From: Enterococcus lactis
GTDB taxonomy: Bacteria > Bacillota > Bacilli > Lactobacillales > Enterococcaceae
DNA: 64,000 bases
Direction: 5' to 3'
Assembly: GCF_015751045.1 (NCBI RefSeq)
Contig: NZ_BNJW01000008.1
Coordinates: 48,131 to 112,130, forward strand
Below are positions 1 through 11,523 of the stretch, piece after piece (position 1 is the first letter of the stretch; each line of letters opens with the position of its first letter). Below the pieces are notes generated by a model. It ran no database searches and had not been told where the DNA came from. It worked only from the letters and a program-made list of their open reading frames with translations. A program made the position numbers and the translations under genes.

Positions 1-1239
1 TCTTCGGTCATGTTAGGTGCGATCCTTGGTGGCTCTTTATCTGGTCTTCTTTCTGATAAGCTTGGACGACGAAAAATGATTCTTCTTTCTGCACTTATTT
101 TTATGGCTGGTTCTGTCCTTTCTGCATCTGCCCCTCACAATGGTTCTTATTTTCTGATTGCAGCAAGGATTCTTCTAGGTTTAGCTGTTGGCGCTGCATC
201 TGCCCTAGTTCCTGCTTATATGTCTGAAATGGCTCCTGCTAGACTAAGGGGAAGATTGTCAGGGATCAATCAAGTGATGATTGCTTCTGGCATGCTCCTT
301 TCCTATGTTGCAGATTATTTGCTAAAAGGGTTACCTGAAACGATGGCTTGGCGCGTGATGTTAGGACTCGCTGCTGTCCCTGCACTGATTTTATTTTTCG
401 GCGTTTTAGCTCTACCAGAGTCACCGCGTTTTCTTGTGCAATCTGGTCGCTTGGAAGAGGCAAAAAGAGTATTGAACTATATTCGGACACCAAACGAAGC
501 TGAACAGGAATTCGAACAAATCCAGCTGAATGTCAAACAAGAAAAGACAACCGTAACTTCTTGGCATACTTTATTTTTAGAAAAGTATCGTTCGTTAGTT
601 ATTGCCGGTATTGGTGTAGCAGTATTCCAGCAATTTCAAGGAGCTAATGCTATTTTTTACTATATTCCACTGATCGTAGAAAAAGCGACTGGGCATGCAG
701 CGAGCGATGCATTGATGTGGCCGATCATCCAAGGAATCATTTTAGTTGCTGGTTCTTTGCTCTTTTTGGTTATTGCAGACAAGTTCAATCGGCGAACTTT
801 ATTGAAAATAGGCGGTAGCGTGATGGGACTTTCTTTCATCCTACCAGCTGTTTTAGGAACTGTACTGGATGCTCATACAAATTCGTTGTTGATTCTCTTG
901 TTTTTATGTATTTATGTCGCATTTTATTCTTGCACATGGGCTCCACTGACATGGGTAATCGTAGGCGAAATATTCCCACTAGCTGTCCGCGGGCGAGCAT
1001 CTGGCCTGGCCTCTTCTTTCAATTGGATTGGTTCTTTCCTAGTCGGCTTGCTTTTTCCTGTGATGACTGCTTCTATGTCTCAAGAAATCGTTTTCGGTAT
1101 TTTTGGGATCATCTGCTTTTTAGGGGTTTTATTTATTCAAGAGATCGTACCAGAGACTCGTGGGAAATCTTTAGAGGAAATCGAACAAAGTGCATCTAAA
1201 AAAACTTATCCTAAACGTATTTCTATCCATCATTCTTAA
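1..1239 (+). CDS. MFS sugar porter, 5' end outside window
   Basis: Proton-coupled sugar importer of the MFS sugar porter family, in the cytoplasmic membrane. The frame is open from base 1, so the start lies upstream; about 410 residues are visible. Family marks seen: a D-K-L-G-R-R loop after an early helix, the R-G-R loop, PESPRFL at mid-protein before the long cytoplasmic loop, and PETRGKSLEEIE near the C-terminus. It ends convergent to araR, with a shared terminator, and lies beside arabinofuranosidase genes, so arabinose or xylose is a reasonable substrate. That substrate is inference; the family also carries glucose, galactose and inositol. Confidence 0.9.
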   Translation, partial: SSVMLGAILGGSLSGLLSDKLGRRKMILLSALIFMAGSVLSASAPHNGSYFLIAARILLGLAVGAASALVPAYMSEMAPARLRGRLSGINQVMIASGMLLSYVADYLLKGLPETMAWRVMLGLAAVPALILFFGVLALPESPRFLVQSGRLEEAKRVLNYIRTPNEAEQEFEQIQLNVKQEKTTVTSWHTLFLEKYRSLVIAGIGVAVFQQFQGANAIFYYIPLIVEKATGHAASDALMWPIIQGIILVAGSLLFLVIADKFNRRTLLKIGGSVMGLSFILPAVLGTVLDAHTNSLLILLFLCIYVAFYSCTWAPLTWVIVGEIFPLAVRGRASGLASSFNWIGSFLVGLLFPVMTASMSQEIVFGIFGIICFLGVLFIQEIVPETRGKSLEEIEQSASKKTYPKRISIHHS

Positions 1240-1360
1240 AGAGGTTGTGACAGAAGTAGGCAACTTCAAGAAACAAGAGGAGCCGCTTAGTTCCGAGTCA
1301 CAAGGAACAAGTTCAAAACACAGTTTCTCATGTTTGATGATTTTTGCCACAGTCTCAAAT
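1238..1360 (-). repeat. diverged copy of the hairpin intergenic repeat seen at 21.6 kb
   Basis: Read on the minus strand this intergenic stretch ends in TCACAACCTCTT, as do both tandem units at 21559-21801. It also carries the loop ATGAGAAACT (1322-1331), one base different from the loop ATGAGGAACT there, again between AAAC and GTTT stem bases. The rest is too diverged to align by eye. Confidence 0.4.
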
Positions 1361-1370
1361 TGATATAAAA

Positions 1371-1402
1371 AATAAGAGGCGGTAAAAACCCGTCTCTTAT
1401 TT
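1371..1402. terminator. bidirectional terminator between MFS gene and araR
   Basis: Inverted repeat AATAAGAGGCGG / CCGTCTCTTATT with a short A-rich loop and T-runs on both sides. It serves two convergent genes and overlaps the araR stop codon. Confidence 0.8.
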
Positions 1403-2476
1403 TTCGTTTTCTTTTACTGTTTCCCGTTCAACTAGTACAGGCTCATAAAGAATATTCGGCTGTGCCTGTCCTTTTTCAATCGTTGTGACGATCCACCGTG
1501 CGGCATCTTGTCCCAACTTTTCTTTTGGATGCGTCAATGTTGTCAATTTTTTATTTCCTAAATGGCTTAAAGAAGAATCGTCTGTTCCTACGATCGATAG
1601 GTCATCTGGAATTTGATAACCATTTTCTGTCAGCTTATCTAGCAATAAACTAGCTATTTGATCGTTATAGCAAATGATGCCATCTAAAGCTTGTTCTTCT
1701 TTCAACCGTTGTACTGTTTTTTCAGCGATCGTTTCTCGTGTTTCCGTGGTGAAAGTAATGATATCTTCTGTCAAAAATCGCACATTATACTGTTCACACG
1801 CGCTGATAAAACCTTTCATCCTGTATTTTCCTTGAAGATCGTCGATTTTTGTAATGAACAACAGACGTTGATGTCCTTTTTTTATCAAATATTCTGCTGC
1901 CATAAAACCGACTTTCACATCATCTAAACAAATATAAGAGGCATTTAACTCTTCATAAGCAGCATTGATCATCACCATCGGAATGCCTTGTTCTCTCAAA
2001 GCAACATAAAGTGCTAAGTTTGGATTATACTGATTACTTTTCGTAGGCTCAACGATCAAACCATCTACCCCATAAGCAATCATTTTCTTCAAACACTCTT
2101 TCTCCAATTCGTGATCGTTATTCGTACTGGCTAAAAGCAATGAATACCCAGATTCTCGTAATTCATTTTCGATTCCTCGGATAATCGACGGAAAAATATA
2201 ATCAGAGAGATATGTGGTGATGACACCGATCGTTTTTGTTCTGTTCAATGGTGCTTTTTCTGTCTTATAGCTGTCATCTACATATGTGCCCGATCCTTTT
2301 TCTTTACGCAGATAGCCCTCATTTACCAACACAGCGATTGCTTGCCGAATCGTATGTCTGCTGACGTCATATATTTCTTGCAGCTTGAATTCTGAGGGAA
2401 TGGTTGTATTTACTTCGTATTCCTCATGAAGAATCTTTTGTTTTATTTCTTCTGCAATATCTTGATATTTTGCCAT
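1397..2476 (-). CDS. araR: AraR, arabinose-responsive GntR/LacI-type repressor
   Basis: Transcriptional repressor of arabinose and arabinan use. The 359 residues form an N-terminal GntR winged helix (about 1-70, with FKLQEIYDVSRHTIRQAI) fused to a LacI-type periplasmic-binding-like sensor domain (about 80-350, starting KTIGVITTYLSDYIFPSI). This hybrid plan and length are those of Bacillus AraR, whose effector is L-arabinose. An AraR-type palindrome lies directly upstream of the gene, just downstream of its -10 box, so it probably represses itself. The neighbours are arabinofuranosidases and a sugar importer, which fits. araBAD is not in the window and may lie to the left. Confidence 0.9.
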   Translation of the reverse strand: MAKYQDIAEEIKQKILHEEYEVNTTIPSEFKLQEIYDVSRHTIRQAIAVLVNEGYLRKEKGSGTYVDDSYKTEKAPLNRTKTIGVITTYLSDYIFPSIIRGIENELRESGYSLLLASTNNDHELEKECLKKMIAYGVDGLIVEPTKSNQYNPNLALYVALREQGIPMVMINAAYEELNASYICLDDVKVGFMAAEYLIKKGHQRLLFITKIDDLQGKYRMKGFISACEQYNVRFLTEDIITFTTETRETIAEKTVQRLKEEQALDGIICYNDQIASLLLDKLTENGYQIPDDLSIVGTDDSSLSHLGNKKLTTLTHPKEKLGQDAARWIVTTIEKGQAQPNILYEPVLVERETVKENEK

Positions 2477-2493
2477 TTACCTTGCCCCTTTTT

Positions 2494-2509
2494 ATTTGTA
2501 CGTACATAT
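2494..2509. promoter_or_regulatory. AraR operator
   Basis: ATTTGTACGTACATAT contains the perfect palindrome TGTACGTACA (2497-2506), which matches the known AraR box of Bacillus. It sits immediately downstream of the araR -10 box and is the only good match seen in the island. Confidence 0.8.
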
Positions 2510-2538
2510 ATCATAACGAGTCTGCAAGGTTTATTCAA
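2510..2538 (-). promoter_or_regulatory. araR promoter
   Basis: Minus strand: -35 TTGAAT (2533-2538), a 17-base spacer and -10 TATGAT (2510-2515). The AraR operator abuts the -10 box on its downstream side. Confidence 0.6.
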
Positions 2539-2561
2539 GCAAAAATCAAGGTTTCTTGTTC

Positions 2562-3521
2562 TCATAAGTCATACGGTACAGGTTCACCAAATTCTGGAAA
2601 TCCTTGCTCATTCCACGTAAAGCATTGCGCGTTCGCGTGCCGATTGGGATTGTCTAATGGATCCCCTTTTTGGTTCTTCTCTGGTCGAGCATGATAAATC
2701 AAAATATCAAAGCATCCATCTTCTGAAATCGTAAACGAGTTGTGACCAGGCCCCAATTGCTTATTTTTTTCAGAAGAAACGAATACTGGCTCCGATAATT
2801 TATGCCATGATTCATTTAATAAAAGATTCTTGTGCTCATCAGCCCACAGCAGACCTATGGCATAGTTTTCATCCGTTGCACTACCAGAATACGTAATGAA
2901 TATTTTCCCATTACGAGTAAGGACTGCTGGACCTTCATTTACTGAAAAACCCCGTTTTTCCCATTCATACTCAGGTATAGAAAGGAGGAGTTGCTCTCCC
3001 TTTAACGTCCAAGGATTAGCCATTTCGGATAGATAAAGATTAGAATTCCCAGCAATTTCAGGATCTTGTTGAGCCCACACGTAATATAACTTTCCCTGAG
3101 AAGAGAAAGTTGTTCCATCTAAACTGAAAGTTTCCCTTTTCGTTTTTATTTGTCCCTTTTCTATCCAATCTGTATTCATTGGATCCATATGCTGATTTTC
3201 AAGTACGAACATGCGGTGATGATGGGATTCATCACGTATGGTTTTATGATTGCTTGCAGCAAAGTAAATGTACCATTTTCCATTGATATAATGGACTTCA
3301 GGTGCCCAGATCAATTCACTCATCGGTCCTTCTTCATGAGCCTGCCATACAATCAGGCTTTCAGCATGTTCTAATTCATTCAGTGACTTTGCCCTTCTTA
3401 ATTCAATCACTTGGTAGCCGGGAACCGATCCTGTAAAATAATAATAACCATCTGTATGTTTATATACCCAAGGATCTGCCCGTTGCTGAACGATAGGATT
3501 ATTATAAAGTGTCTTCATCAT
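2562..3521 (-). CDS. GH43 family arabinan hydrolase (alpha-L-arabinofuranosidase/xylosidase type)
   Basis: Intracellular glycosidase expected to release arabinose or xylose from short oligosaccharides; no signal peptide is present. GH43 five-bladed propeller marks are visible: R-A-D-P-W near the N-terminus (catalytic base Asp), IWAPEVH, and NEGPAVL (general acid Glu). Start choice: a GTG at 3536 overlaps the upstream GH51 stop but has no Shine-Dalgarno, whereas ATG at 3521 has GAGG nine bases upstream. It is last in the importer operon, after a GH51 gene that it nearly touches, implying translational coupling. The exact bond specificity within GH43 cannot be read from sequence alone. Confidence 0.88.
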   Translation of the reverse strand: MMKTLYNNPIVQQRADPWVYKHTDGYYYFTGSVPGYQVIELRRAKSLNELEHAESLIVWQAHEEGPMSELIWAPEVHYINGKWYIYFAASNHKTIRDESHHHRMFVLENQHMDPMNTDWIEKGQIKTKRETFSLDGTTFSSQGKLYYVWAQQDPEIAGNSNLYLSEMANPWTLKGEQLLLSIPEYEWEKRGFSVNEGPAVLTRNGKIFITYSGSATDENYAIGLLWADEHKNLLLNESWHKLSEPVFVSSEKNKQLGPGHNSFTISEDGCFDILIYHARPEKNQKGDPLDNPNRHANAQCFTWNEQGFPEFGEPVPYDL

Positions 3522-3532
3522 AACAAATTTCC

Positions 3533-5056
3533 TCACATTTTCTTTATTCTAATTACATTCCAAGAGTATTTTTCTATCCCTACATTTAACTCGTCATGTT
3601 TTTCTATTGAAAAATAGTTTATTTCAGGTTTTATCTTTTCTGGTTCTTCACGTGTATTTTTGTCCAATAGATCACTACTGGTCAATGTGTAGTGCTCTCC
3701 TTGATCTAGCAAATTAAAATCATGTTCAATCATTACATTTTGTTGTTCATTAGTGCGATTGATCAAGAAAATAGTCAGTTGATTGCCGTTATCTACGACC
3801 ACACTGTCTACATAAGGAACTTTTTTTATCTTTTCACAATCATAAACAGGGCAAATGATTTGTTGTTCCAATACTTGACCTTTAGCATATTTCGATAAGT
3901 GTTGCATCACATAATAAGTTGGATTCTTCCATGCTTGGCCTTTAGCATCTGTCAGTATTAAAGGTATTGTGTTTACTAACAATGATTGACAACTAATCTT
4001 TACGCGATCTGCATGTCGTAAAATAGCCAATCCTAATGAACCAAATAATAATGTATCCTCCATAGTAAAGTAACACCAATCAATGGGACTACCGATTTCA
4101 AAATCCCTGTGTCTTTTTTCCGGTTGGGCATGTACGTTCCATTCATCGAACGCTAGATACATTGTTTTCTCACTTCTCAAATATCCTTTTACATAATCAC
4201 AAGTAGCAACGATTTCTTCAATTTGACGATCGAATCGATAAGCTTTTGCCAGGTATGTCGCTGTATCATCACGCTCATTTTTAGGAGGTTTAGTCAAGTC
4301 TTCTTCATCATACTTGTCAATATAGTTATGCAAAGCTAAATAATCTACGTTCTCATATGCTTCTTCTAATGCGATACGATCCCATTTAGGGTACGATGGT
4401 AAACGTGGCGTAGAGCTTCCAACTAAGATTGTTTCAATTGAATCATCTACTAACTTCATGACTTTCGAGGCTTCATTTGCTAACCTACCATATTCATAAG
4501 CACTCTTAGCACCCACTTGCCATGGCCCATCTAGCTCATTCCCTAAACACCATAATTTAACGCCAAAAGGTTTTTTTTGCCCGTTTTTTATTCTCAAATC
4601 ACTCCAGAAGGTTCCTTTTGGAAAATTACAATATTCTACTAAATTTTTTGCTTCATCGATGCCTTTTGTTCCTAAATTCACTGTGAATATCGGTTCCGCT
4701 TGTACATGACTGATCCATTTAAAAAATTCGTGGATTCCAAAAGAATTTGGTTCTATACCTCGCCATGCTAAATCAATCTTTTTCGGTCGCTGTTCTTTCC
4801 TACCTATAGTATCCAACCAATCATAACCAGATGTAAAGTTCCCTCCAGGATAGCGAATGACACCTAATTCCAATTCCTTTACATAAGAGAGGACATCTTG
4901 TCTAAACCCGTCACCATCAGCTGTTTCATGGCTCGGTTCATAAATACCTGTATAGACGACACTTCCCATATGTTCAACAAATGAGCCAAACAGCCGAGAA
5001 CTGATCTCTCCTACTGTAAAATCCTCTCTGATTTTTACTTTTATTTCTTCGTCCAA
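3533..5056 (-). CDS. GH51 alpha-L-arabinofuranosidase (copy 1)
   Basis: Retaining exo-enzyme that removes alpha-L-arabinofuranosyl residues from arabinan or arabinoxylan oligosaccharides, acting in the cytoplasm (no signal peptide). The 507 residues match the usual family length. RYPGGNF is near 68-74, the acid/base Glu is in GNELDGPW (E174), and the nucleophile Glu is in FDEWN (E305). It is clearly paralogous to the GH51 gene at 8844-10361, sharing long blocks such as [12 protein letters not shown]. It follows the YesL-like gene by 9 bases and precedes GH43. The two copies may divide substrates (arabinan or arabinoxylan linkages); that is inference. Confidence 0.93.
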   Translation of the reverse strand: MDEEIKVKIREDFTVGEISSRLFGSFVEHMGSVVYTGIYEPSHETADGDGFRQDVLSYVKELELGVIRYPGGNFTSGYDWLDTIGRKEQRPKKIDLAWRGIEPNSFGIHEFFKWISHVQAEPIFTVNLGTKGIDEAKNLVEYCNFPKGTFWSDLRIKNGQKKPFGVKLWCLGNELDGPWQVGAKSAYEYGRLANEASKVMKLVDDSIETILVGSSTPRLPSYPKWDRIALEEAYENVDYLALHNYIDKYDEEDLTKPPKNERDDTATYLAKAYRFDRQIEEIVATCDYVKGYLRSEKTMYLAFDEWNVHAQPEKRHRDFEIGSPIDWCYFTMEDTLLFGSLGLAILRHADRVKISCQSLLVNTIPLILTDAKGQAWKNPTYYVMQHLSKYAKGQVLEQQIICPVYDCEKIKKVPYVDSVVVDNGNQLTIFLINRTNEQQNVMIEHDFNLLDQGEHYTLTSSDLLDKNTREEPEKIKPEINYFSIEKHDELNVGIEKYSWNVIRIKKM

Positions 5057-5065
5057 CAGCTTTCC

Positions 5066-5638
5066 CTACCTTTCATTTCCTATAGTCAAGATAATAGATA
5101 CAAGTTTCCATACGCCACCAGCAAAGATAAAAATAAACGGAGGAAAAAGAAATATGAGTAGTACAAAACCTAATAACAAAGCGCAACAAAGAATATTTCT
5201 CAAAAAATCAAAAAATACTTTCCATGTACTTTGTTCAAAAATTTGTAGAAACGAAGTATCTTTATTTTCAGAAATCACATATACCCAGGATAAAAGAAAC
5301 ATGGAATAAATAAGTGCAACTACATATCCACTAATTGAAAGTCCGATTGTCTGTTCTTCTAATAATTGATTAACAAGAAAATAAATAACGGTCGTTAACA
5401 TACTAAGGAACAAGTTCTTACCAAAATGTTGCTTTATTCCTTGAAAGAAAAAATAAATGATGTGTCCTGATCCCTTACCTTTCCATTGCGCCATTACATA
5501 AAAAACAGCACATGTAGCAGGCACGATAGTAATAACCGGCAAACACACGATTACCCAGAGAATTCCTAATAAGATGTGATCAGAAACCACAATCAACTGT
5601 CCATAAAATTTTGTCTCAACTATTTTCATCTTCCTCAC
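5066..5638 (-). CDS. YesL-like DUF624 membrane protein
   Basis: A 190-residue integral membrane protein with about four or five hydrophobic segments. It resembles the DUF624/YesL family, with a first helix of the type GILWVIVCLPVITIVPAT. Members typically sit beside CUT1 sugar ABC importers in Firmicutes, as here, but their biochemical role is not established. The GTG at 5638 overlaps the permease stop as GTGA; an ATG at 5629 is an alternative start. It lies between the two permease genes and the GH51/GH43 genes in one operon. Confidence 0.75.
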   Translation of the reverse strand: MRKMKIVETKFYGQLIVVSDHILLGILWVIVCLPVITIVPATCAVFYVMAQWKGKGSGHIIYFFFQGIKQHFGKNLFLSMLTTVIYFLVNQLLEEQTIGLSISGYVVALIYSMFLLSWVYVISENKDTSFLQIFEQSTWKVFFDFLRNILCCALLLGFVLLIFLFPPFIFIFAGGVWKLVSIILTIGNER

Positions 5639-6498
5639 TCTTTCATTCCAGACATAGCTGTTCCTTGAACAAAATATTTCTGTGCAAAAATATAAACCAC
5701 TAGTAATGGCAACATTGAAATAACAGTTCCAGCCATTACAGGTCCATAGAAAGAAATGTTCTGCCCCGTAAATAAAGCTAGCCCTGCTGGTAAAGTTCTC
5801 ATTTTTGAACTACTTGTCAATATCAATGGATAAAGCAGGTCATTCCAACTATTCATCAGCGTGAAAATCCCTAATGATAAAAGAGTAGGTTTGCTCAATG
5901 GCAACATGATTTTCAAAAAAATATTAAACTCACTTAGTCCATCAATGCGTGCTGCCTCTTCCAAAGAATCTGGTAAAGTGATAAAAAAGGAGCGCATCAT
6001 GAAGATACCAAATGCAGTTGTCATACGAGGAATGATTAAACCTGCATAAGTATCAAGCATGCCAAGCAAATTGACTTCAATAAATAGAGGAATCATGAAG
6101 ACTTGGAATGGGATCATCATTGTCAGTAAAACGAAATAGAACAAAACTGATTTCCCTTTGAAACGCATACGAGCAAATGCGTACCCCGCAAGAGAATCAA
6201 AGAATACAGAAGTAATCACTGTCCCTCCAGCAAAAATTACTGTATTTTTGATGTAATCTAATAAAGGGATCGTTGTCCAAACCTTAATATAGTTATCTAG
6301 GGTATAGCTGTCTGCAAATATTCTAGGCGGAAATGAGATAATGTCTTTTTCGTGTTTAAAAGAAGAAATAATCAGCCACAAAAAAGGAAAAGCAATAACA
6401 AACAATATAATTAGCATACTAATCGTTCGAATGATTTTTTTACCACTAACTGCTTTCCTCTTATTCACAGTAACTGTAATCGAGCTTTCTGGTGCCAT
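5635..6498 (-). CDS. CUT1 sugar ABC transporter permease (MalG/AraQ type)
   Basis: Inner-membrane subunit of a carbohydrate ABC importer. The 287 residues have six predicted helices and the EAA loop EEAARIDGLSEFNIFLKIMLP near 180-200, which contacts the ATPase. A good ribosome binding site (GGAGG) precedes the ATG. It pairs with the upstream permease (13-base gap) and the solute-binding gene. No ATPase gene lies in the operon; CUT1 importers of Firmicutes often borrow a shared MsmX-type ATPase, so that is the likely arrangement. The substrate is probably arabino-oligosaccharide, from the neighbouring glycosidases. Confidence 0.92.
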   Translation of the reverse strand: MAPESSITVTVNKRKAVSGKKIIRTISMLIILFVIAFPFLWLIISSFKHEKDIISFPPRIFADSYTLDNYIKVWTTIPLLDYIKNTVIFAGGTVITSVFFDSLAGYAFARMRFKGKSVLFYFVLLTMMIPFQVFMIPLFIEVNLLGMLDTYAGLIIPRMTTAFGIFMMRSFFITLPDSLEEAARIDGLSEFNIFLKIMLPLSKPTLLSLGIFTLMNSWNDLLYPLILTSSSKMRTLPAGLALFTGQNISFYGPVMAGTVISMLPLLVVYIFAQKYFVQGTAMSGMKE

Positions 6499-6511
6499 AC
6501 AGGTTTCCCTC

Positions 6512-7408
6512 CTATTTCATTTGTTTTTCTTTCCGTGACATGTACACATTAGTGGAGATAGCTATAGTTGCAACAATGATAAACAAAACCGAAGACAATG
6601 CTGATGCATAACCCAATTCATAAGGTGCTGTAAATCCTCGACTGTAAATATATTGAACAGCTGTTTCTGTCTTAAATTGTGGGCCACCAGCGGTTGCAAC
6701 ATATACTTGGTCAAACACTTGCATCGAACCAATCAGATTCGTTAAAACACAAAAACCTAAGGAGGGAACGATCTGAGGTAGTGTGATGTTAAAAAACTGC
6801 TGCCGATTTGTTGCACCATCCATTTGAGCAGATTCATACAAAGAGGGAGAGATTCCCTGAATAGCAGTCAAGAGAATCGTCATAGTAACACCAAAATTCT
6901 TCCAAACAGTCATGATGGCTACAGTTGGCATGGCAAGAGTTGGATCGCGAAAAAATTGAGGAATCGGCAAGCCGACTTGTGAAAACAAGTAAGGAATCGC
7001 CCCTACATTCGGATCAAGTAACATAGAAAAAATAATCGCAATTGACGTCAATGAACAAATAACTGGAATGTAAAACGTTGAACGACAAAACCGATTGAAT
7101 CTGGTATTTTTAGATAATGCTACTGCTGCTAATAAACCAACGATAATTTGTGTTGGCGTTTCAAGTACGGTAAAATATAAAGAATGAATCAACGAATTAA
7201 CTGCTCGTTCATCACTAAATATACGTGTGAAATTTTCAAAACTTACAAAATTTCTTGATGTAAAGAAAATATTCAAATCTGTAAAACTAATAGCAAATGT
7301 TCCTAAAAGCGGTATGACAGTAAATAATAATAAAACTAAAAAAGATGGAGTCAAAAACAAATACGCAGCACGTTCAGGGCGATTCCAATATTTGGTAAAT
7401 CCGTTCAT
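6512..7408 (-). CDS. CUT1 sugar ABC transporter permease (MalF/AraP type)
   Basis: Partner permease of the importer, with about six membrane helices. Its EAA loop is YESAQMDGATNRQQFFNITLP, around residue 200. The start is placed at ATG 7408 because GAGGTGG lies just upstream; a longer in-frame start at 7429 lacks a ribosome binding site. It is separated from the solute-binding gene by about 175 bases that hold a strong stem-loop. Confidence 0.92.
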   Translation of the reverse strand: MNGFTKYWNRPERAAYLFLTPSFLVLLLFTVIPLLGTFAISFTDLNIFFTSRNFVSFENFTRIFSDERAVNSLIHSLYFTVLETPTQIIVGLLAAVALSKNTRFNRFCRSTFYIPVICSLTSIAIIFSMLLDPNVGAIPYLFSQVGLPIPQFFRDPTLAMPTVAIMTVWKNFGVTMTILLTAIQGISPSLYESAQMDGATNRQQFFNITLPQIVPSLGFCVLTNLIGSMQVFDQVYVATAGGPQFKTETAVQYIYSRGFTAPYELGYASALSSVLFIIVATIAISTNVYMSRKEKQMK

Positions 7409-7470
7409 ATAGTCCACCTCATCTTTCATTTTGATAAAATATACGAGCTTGGTTTAATCGAATCTGAATA

Positions 7471-7544
7471 AGATATCCGAACGATCGCTGTGATTTCTGC
7501 AATAACACCTATCTGTAAACACTACATCGATCATTCAGATATCT
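7471..7544 (-). promoter_or_regulatory. intercistronic stem-loop between binding-protein and permease genes
   Basis: A 17-base arm at 7528-7544 pairs with 7471-7487. On the minus-strand RNA all 17 positions pair, two of them as G-U wobbles; the loop is 40 bases. There is no T-run, so it is not a plain terminator. Such stems after solute-binding genes often stabilise the upstream mRNA and lower permease expression; that role here is inference. Confidence 0.65.
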
Positions 7545-7582
7545 GTATCTTGTTAACAGTCTATCCTATATAAAGGTCTGTA

Positions 7583-10373
<2,791 letters not shown>

Positions 10374-10402
10374 TTAATTTATACATGAATAATACACCCT
10401 GT

Positions 10403-10416
10403 TGAAATCGTTATCA
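10403..10416. promoter_or_regulatory. cre (CcpA) site upstream of arabinofuranosidase operon
   Basis: TGAAATCGTTATCA fits the catabolite responsive element consensus TGWAANCGNTNWCA at all positions. It lies about 40 bases upstream of ATG 10361 and downstream of the likely -10 box, a roadblock position. Confidence 0.75.
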
Positions 10417-10456
10417 ATAATAAAAATGTTAAATCTATTTATTTTTATCCATTATA

Positions 10457-10474
10457 ATTAATGTAAATATTAAT
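10457..10474. promoter_or_regulatory. candidate operator 1 of the divergent winged-helix regulator
   Basis: ATTAAT, six bases, ATTAAT. It abuts a minus-strand TATAAT (10451-10456) and so overlaps the probable promoter of the arabinofuranosidase operon. A second copy of the pattern is at 10508-10525. The region is very A+T rich, so chance is possible. Confidence 0.35.
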
Positions 10475-10507
10475 TACGATTAAATCAAATAATTCAATAT
10501 AGCTTTC

Positions 10508-10525
10508 ATTAATAAATATGTTAAT
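10508..10525. promoter_or_regulatory. candidate operator 2 of the divergent winged-helix regulator
   Basis: ATTAAT, six bases, GTTAAT: the same 18-base pattern as 10457-10474, placed just upstream of the regulator start. Two like sites in one divergent region suggest control of both directions. Confidence 0.35.
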
Positions 10526-10557
10526 ATAGAAGAAAAACCTTTTAAGCGGTGATATAT

Positions 10558-11448
10558 ATGCAACTACAAATAAACGAGGAATCCTTACCGGTATATGAAG
10601 CATTAGCTAGCAAGACAAGAATCAGGATCATTCAGCTGCTTTCCAAAAAGAAGATGAATGTCAAAGATTTGGCAAAAGAACTTGGAGTAAGCAGCGCGAT
10701 CACGACGATGCACGTGAAAAAGTTAGAAGAAGCGAACATCATCAAAACAGAGAAAATAGGACAACAAAAAATTTCGAGCCTTCGTGTCGATAAAATAGAT
10801 ATCAGTTTCCCAGAAAAAATATTCAATGCTTTTGACACGAAAGAAACATCGATACCTATTGGTCACTATACGAATTATGCAATTGAACCGACATGTGGTT
10901 TAGCGACGATCCATGACTTTATCGGAAAAGTGGATGAACCACGCTATTTTGTGGATCCTCGAAGGATGGATGCTCGTATCCTCTGGTTCACCAGCGGGTT
11001 TGTCGAGTATCAGTCACCTAATTTTTTGAATGCAGAGGATACATTAGAAATGTTGGAAGTTTCTGTGGAAATTTCTTCTGAATTTCCTTTTTCAAATGAC
11101 AATTGGCCTTCCGATATCACTTTCAGCCTAAATGGCGTAGAGCTAGGAACATGGACGAGTCCTGGAGATTTTGCTGATATCCGTGGGAAATATACGCCTG
11201 ATTGGTATCCAGATAATCTTAATCAATACGGCTTGCTGAAGACGATCCGAATCACCAAACATTTGACAAATATGAATGGGGAACCTTTGTCAGACATCAC
11301 GATCAACGACATTCCTAAAGATCAAGACACTTGGCATTTGCGAATCGAAGTAAAAGAAGATGCCGAACATGTAGGTGGCTGTACTTTATTTGGTAAAGGA
11401 TTCGGTAATTACGACCAGGATATCAAATTAAAAGTTTACTACAGCTGA
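10558..11448 (+). CDS. ArsR-type winged-helix regulator with large C-terminal domain
   Basis: Predicted transcription factor. The N-terminal 75 residues form an ArsR-type winged helix (TRIRIIQLLSKKKMNVKDLAKELGVSSAITTMHVKKLEE). The remaining 215 residues are a separate, aromatic-rich, mostly beta domain (SLNGVELGTWTSPGDFADIRGKYTPDWYPDN) that I do not recognise precisely; it may bind a sugar ligand. ArsR metal-site cysteines are absent. It is divergent from the GH51-importer operon, so it probably controls that operon. Start: ATG 10558 has GGTGAT upstream; GTG 10549 is in frame but poorly placed. Confidence 0.75.
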   Translation: MQLQINEESLPVYEALASKTRIRIIQLLSKKKMNVKDLAKELGVSSAITTMHVKKLEEANIIKTEKIGQQKISSLRVDKIDISFPEKIFNAFDTKETSIPIGHYTNYAIEPTCGLATIHDFIGKVDEPRYFVDPRRMDARILWFTSGFVEYQSPNFLNAEDTLEMLEVSVEISSEFPFSNDNWPSDITFSLNGVELGTWTSPGDFADIRGKYTPDWYPDNLNQYGLLKTIRITKHLTNMNGEPLSDITINDIPKDQDTWHLRIEVKEDAEHVGGCTLFGKGFGNYDQDIKLKVYYS

Positions 11449-11473
11449 TAGTTTTCTTTTCTATTTTATAAAG

Positions 11474-11514
11474 AAAAAACAGCCAATCCCTATGAAGGGA
11501 TTGGCTGTTTTTTT
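11474..11514. terminator. bidirectional terminator between wHTH regulator and nadE
   Basis: Perfect 11-base-plus stem AACAGCCAATCCC / GGGATTGGCTGTT with A-run before and T-run after, between convergent genes. Confidence 0.9.
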
Positions 11515-11523
11515 ATTTTATTG

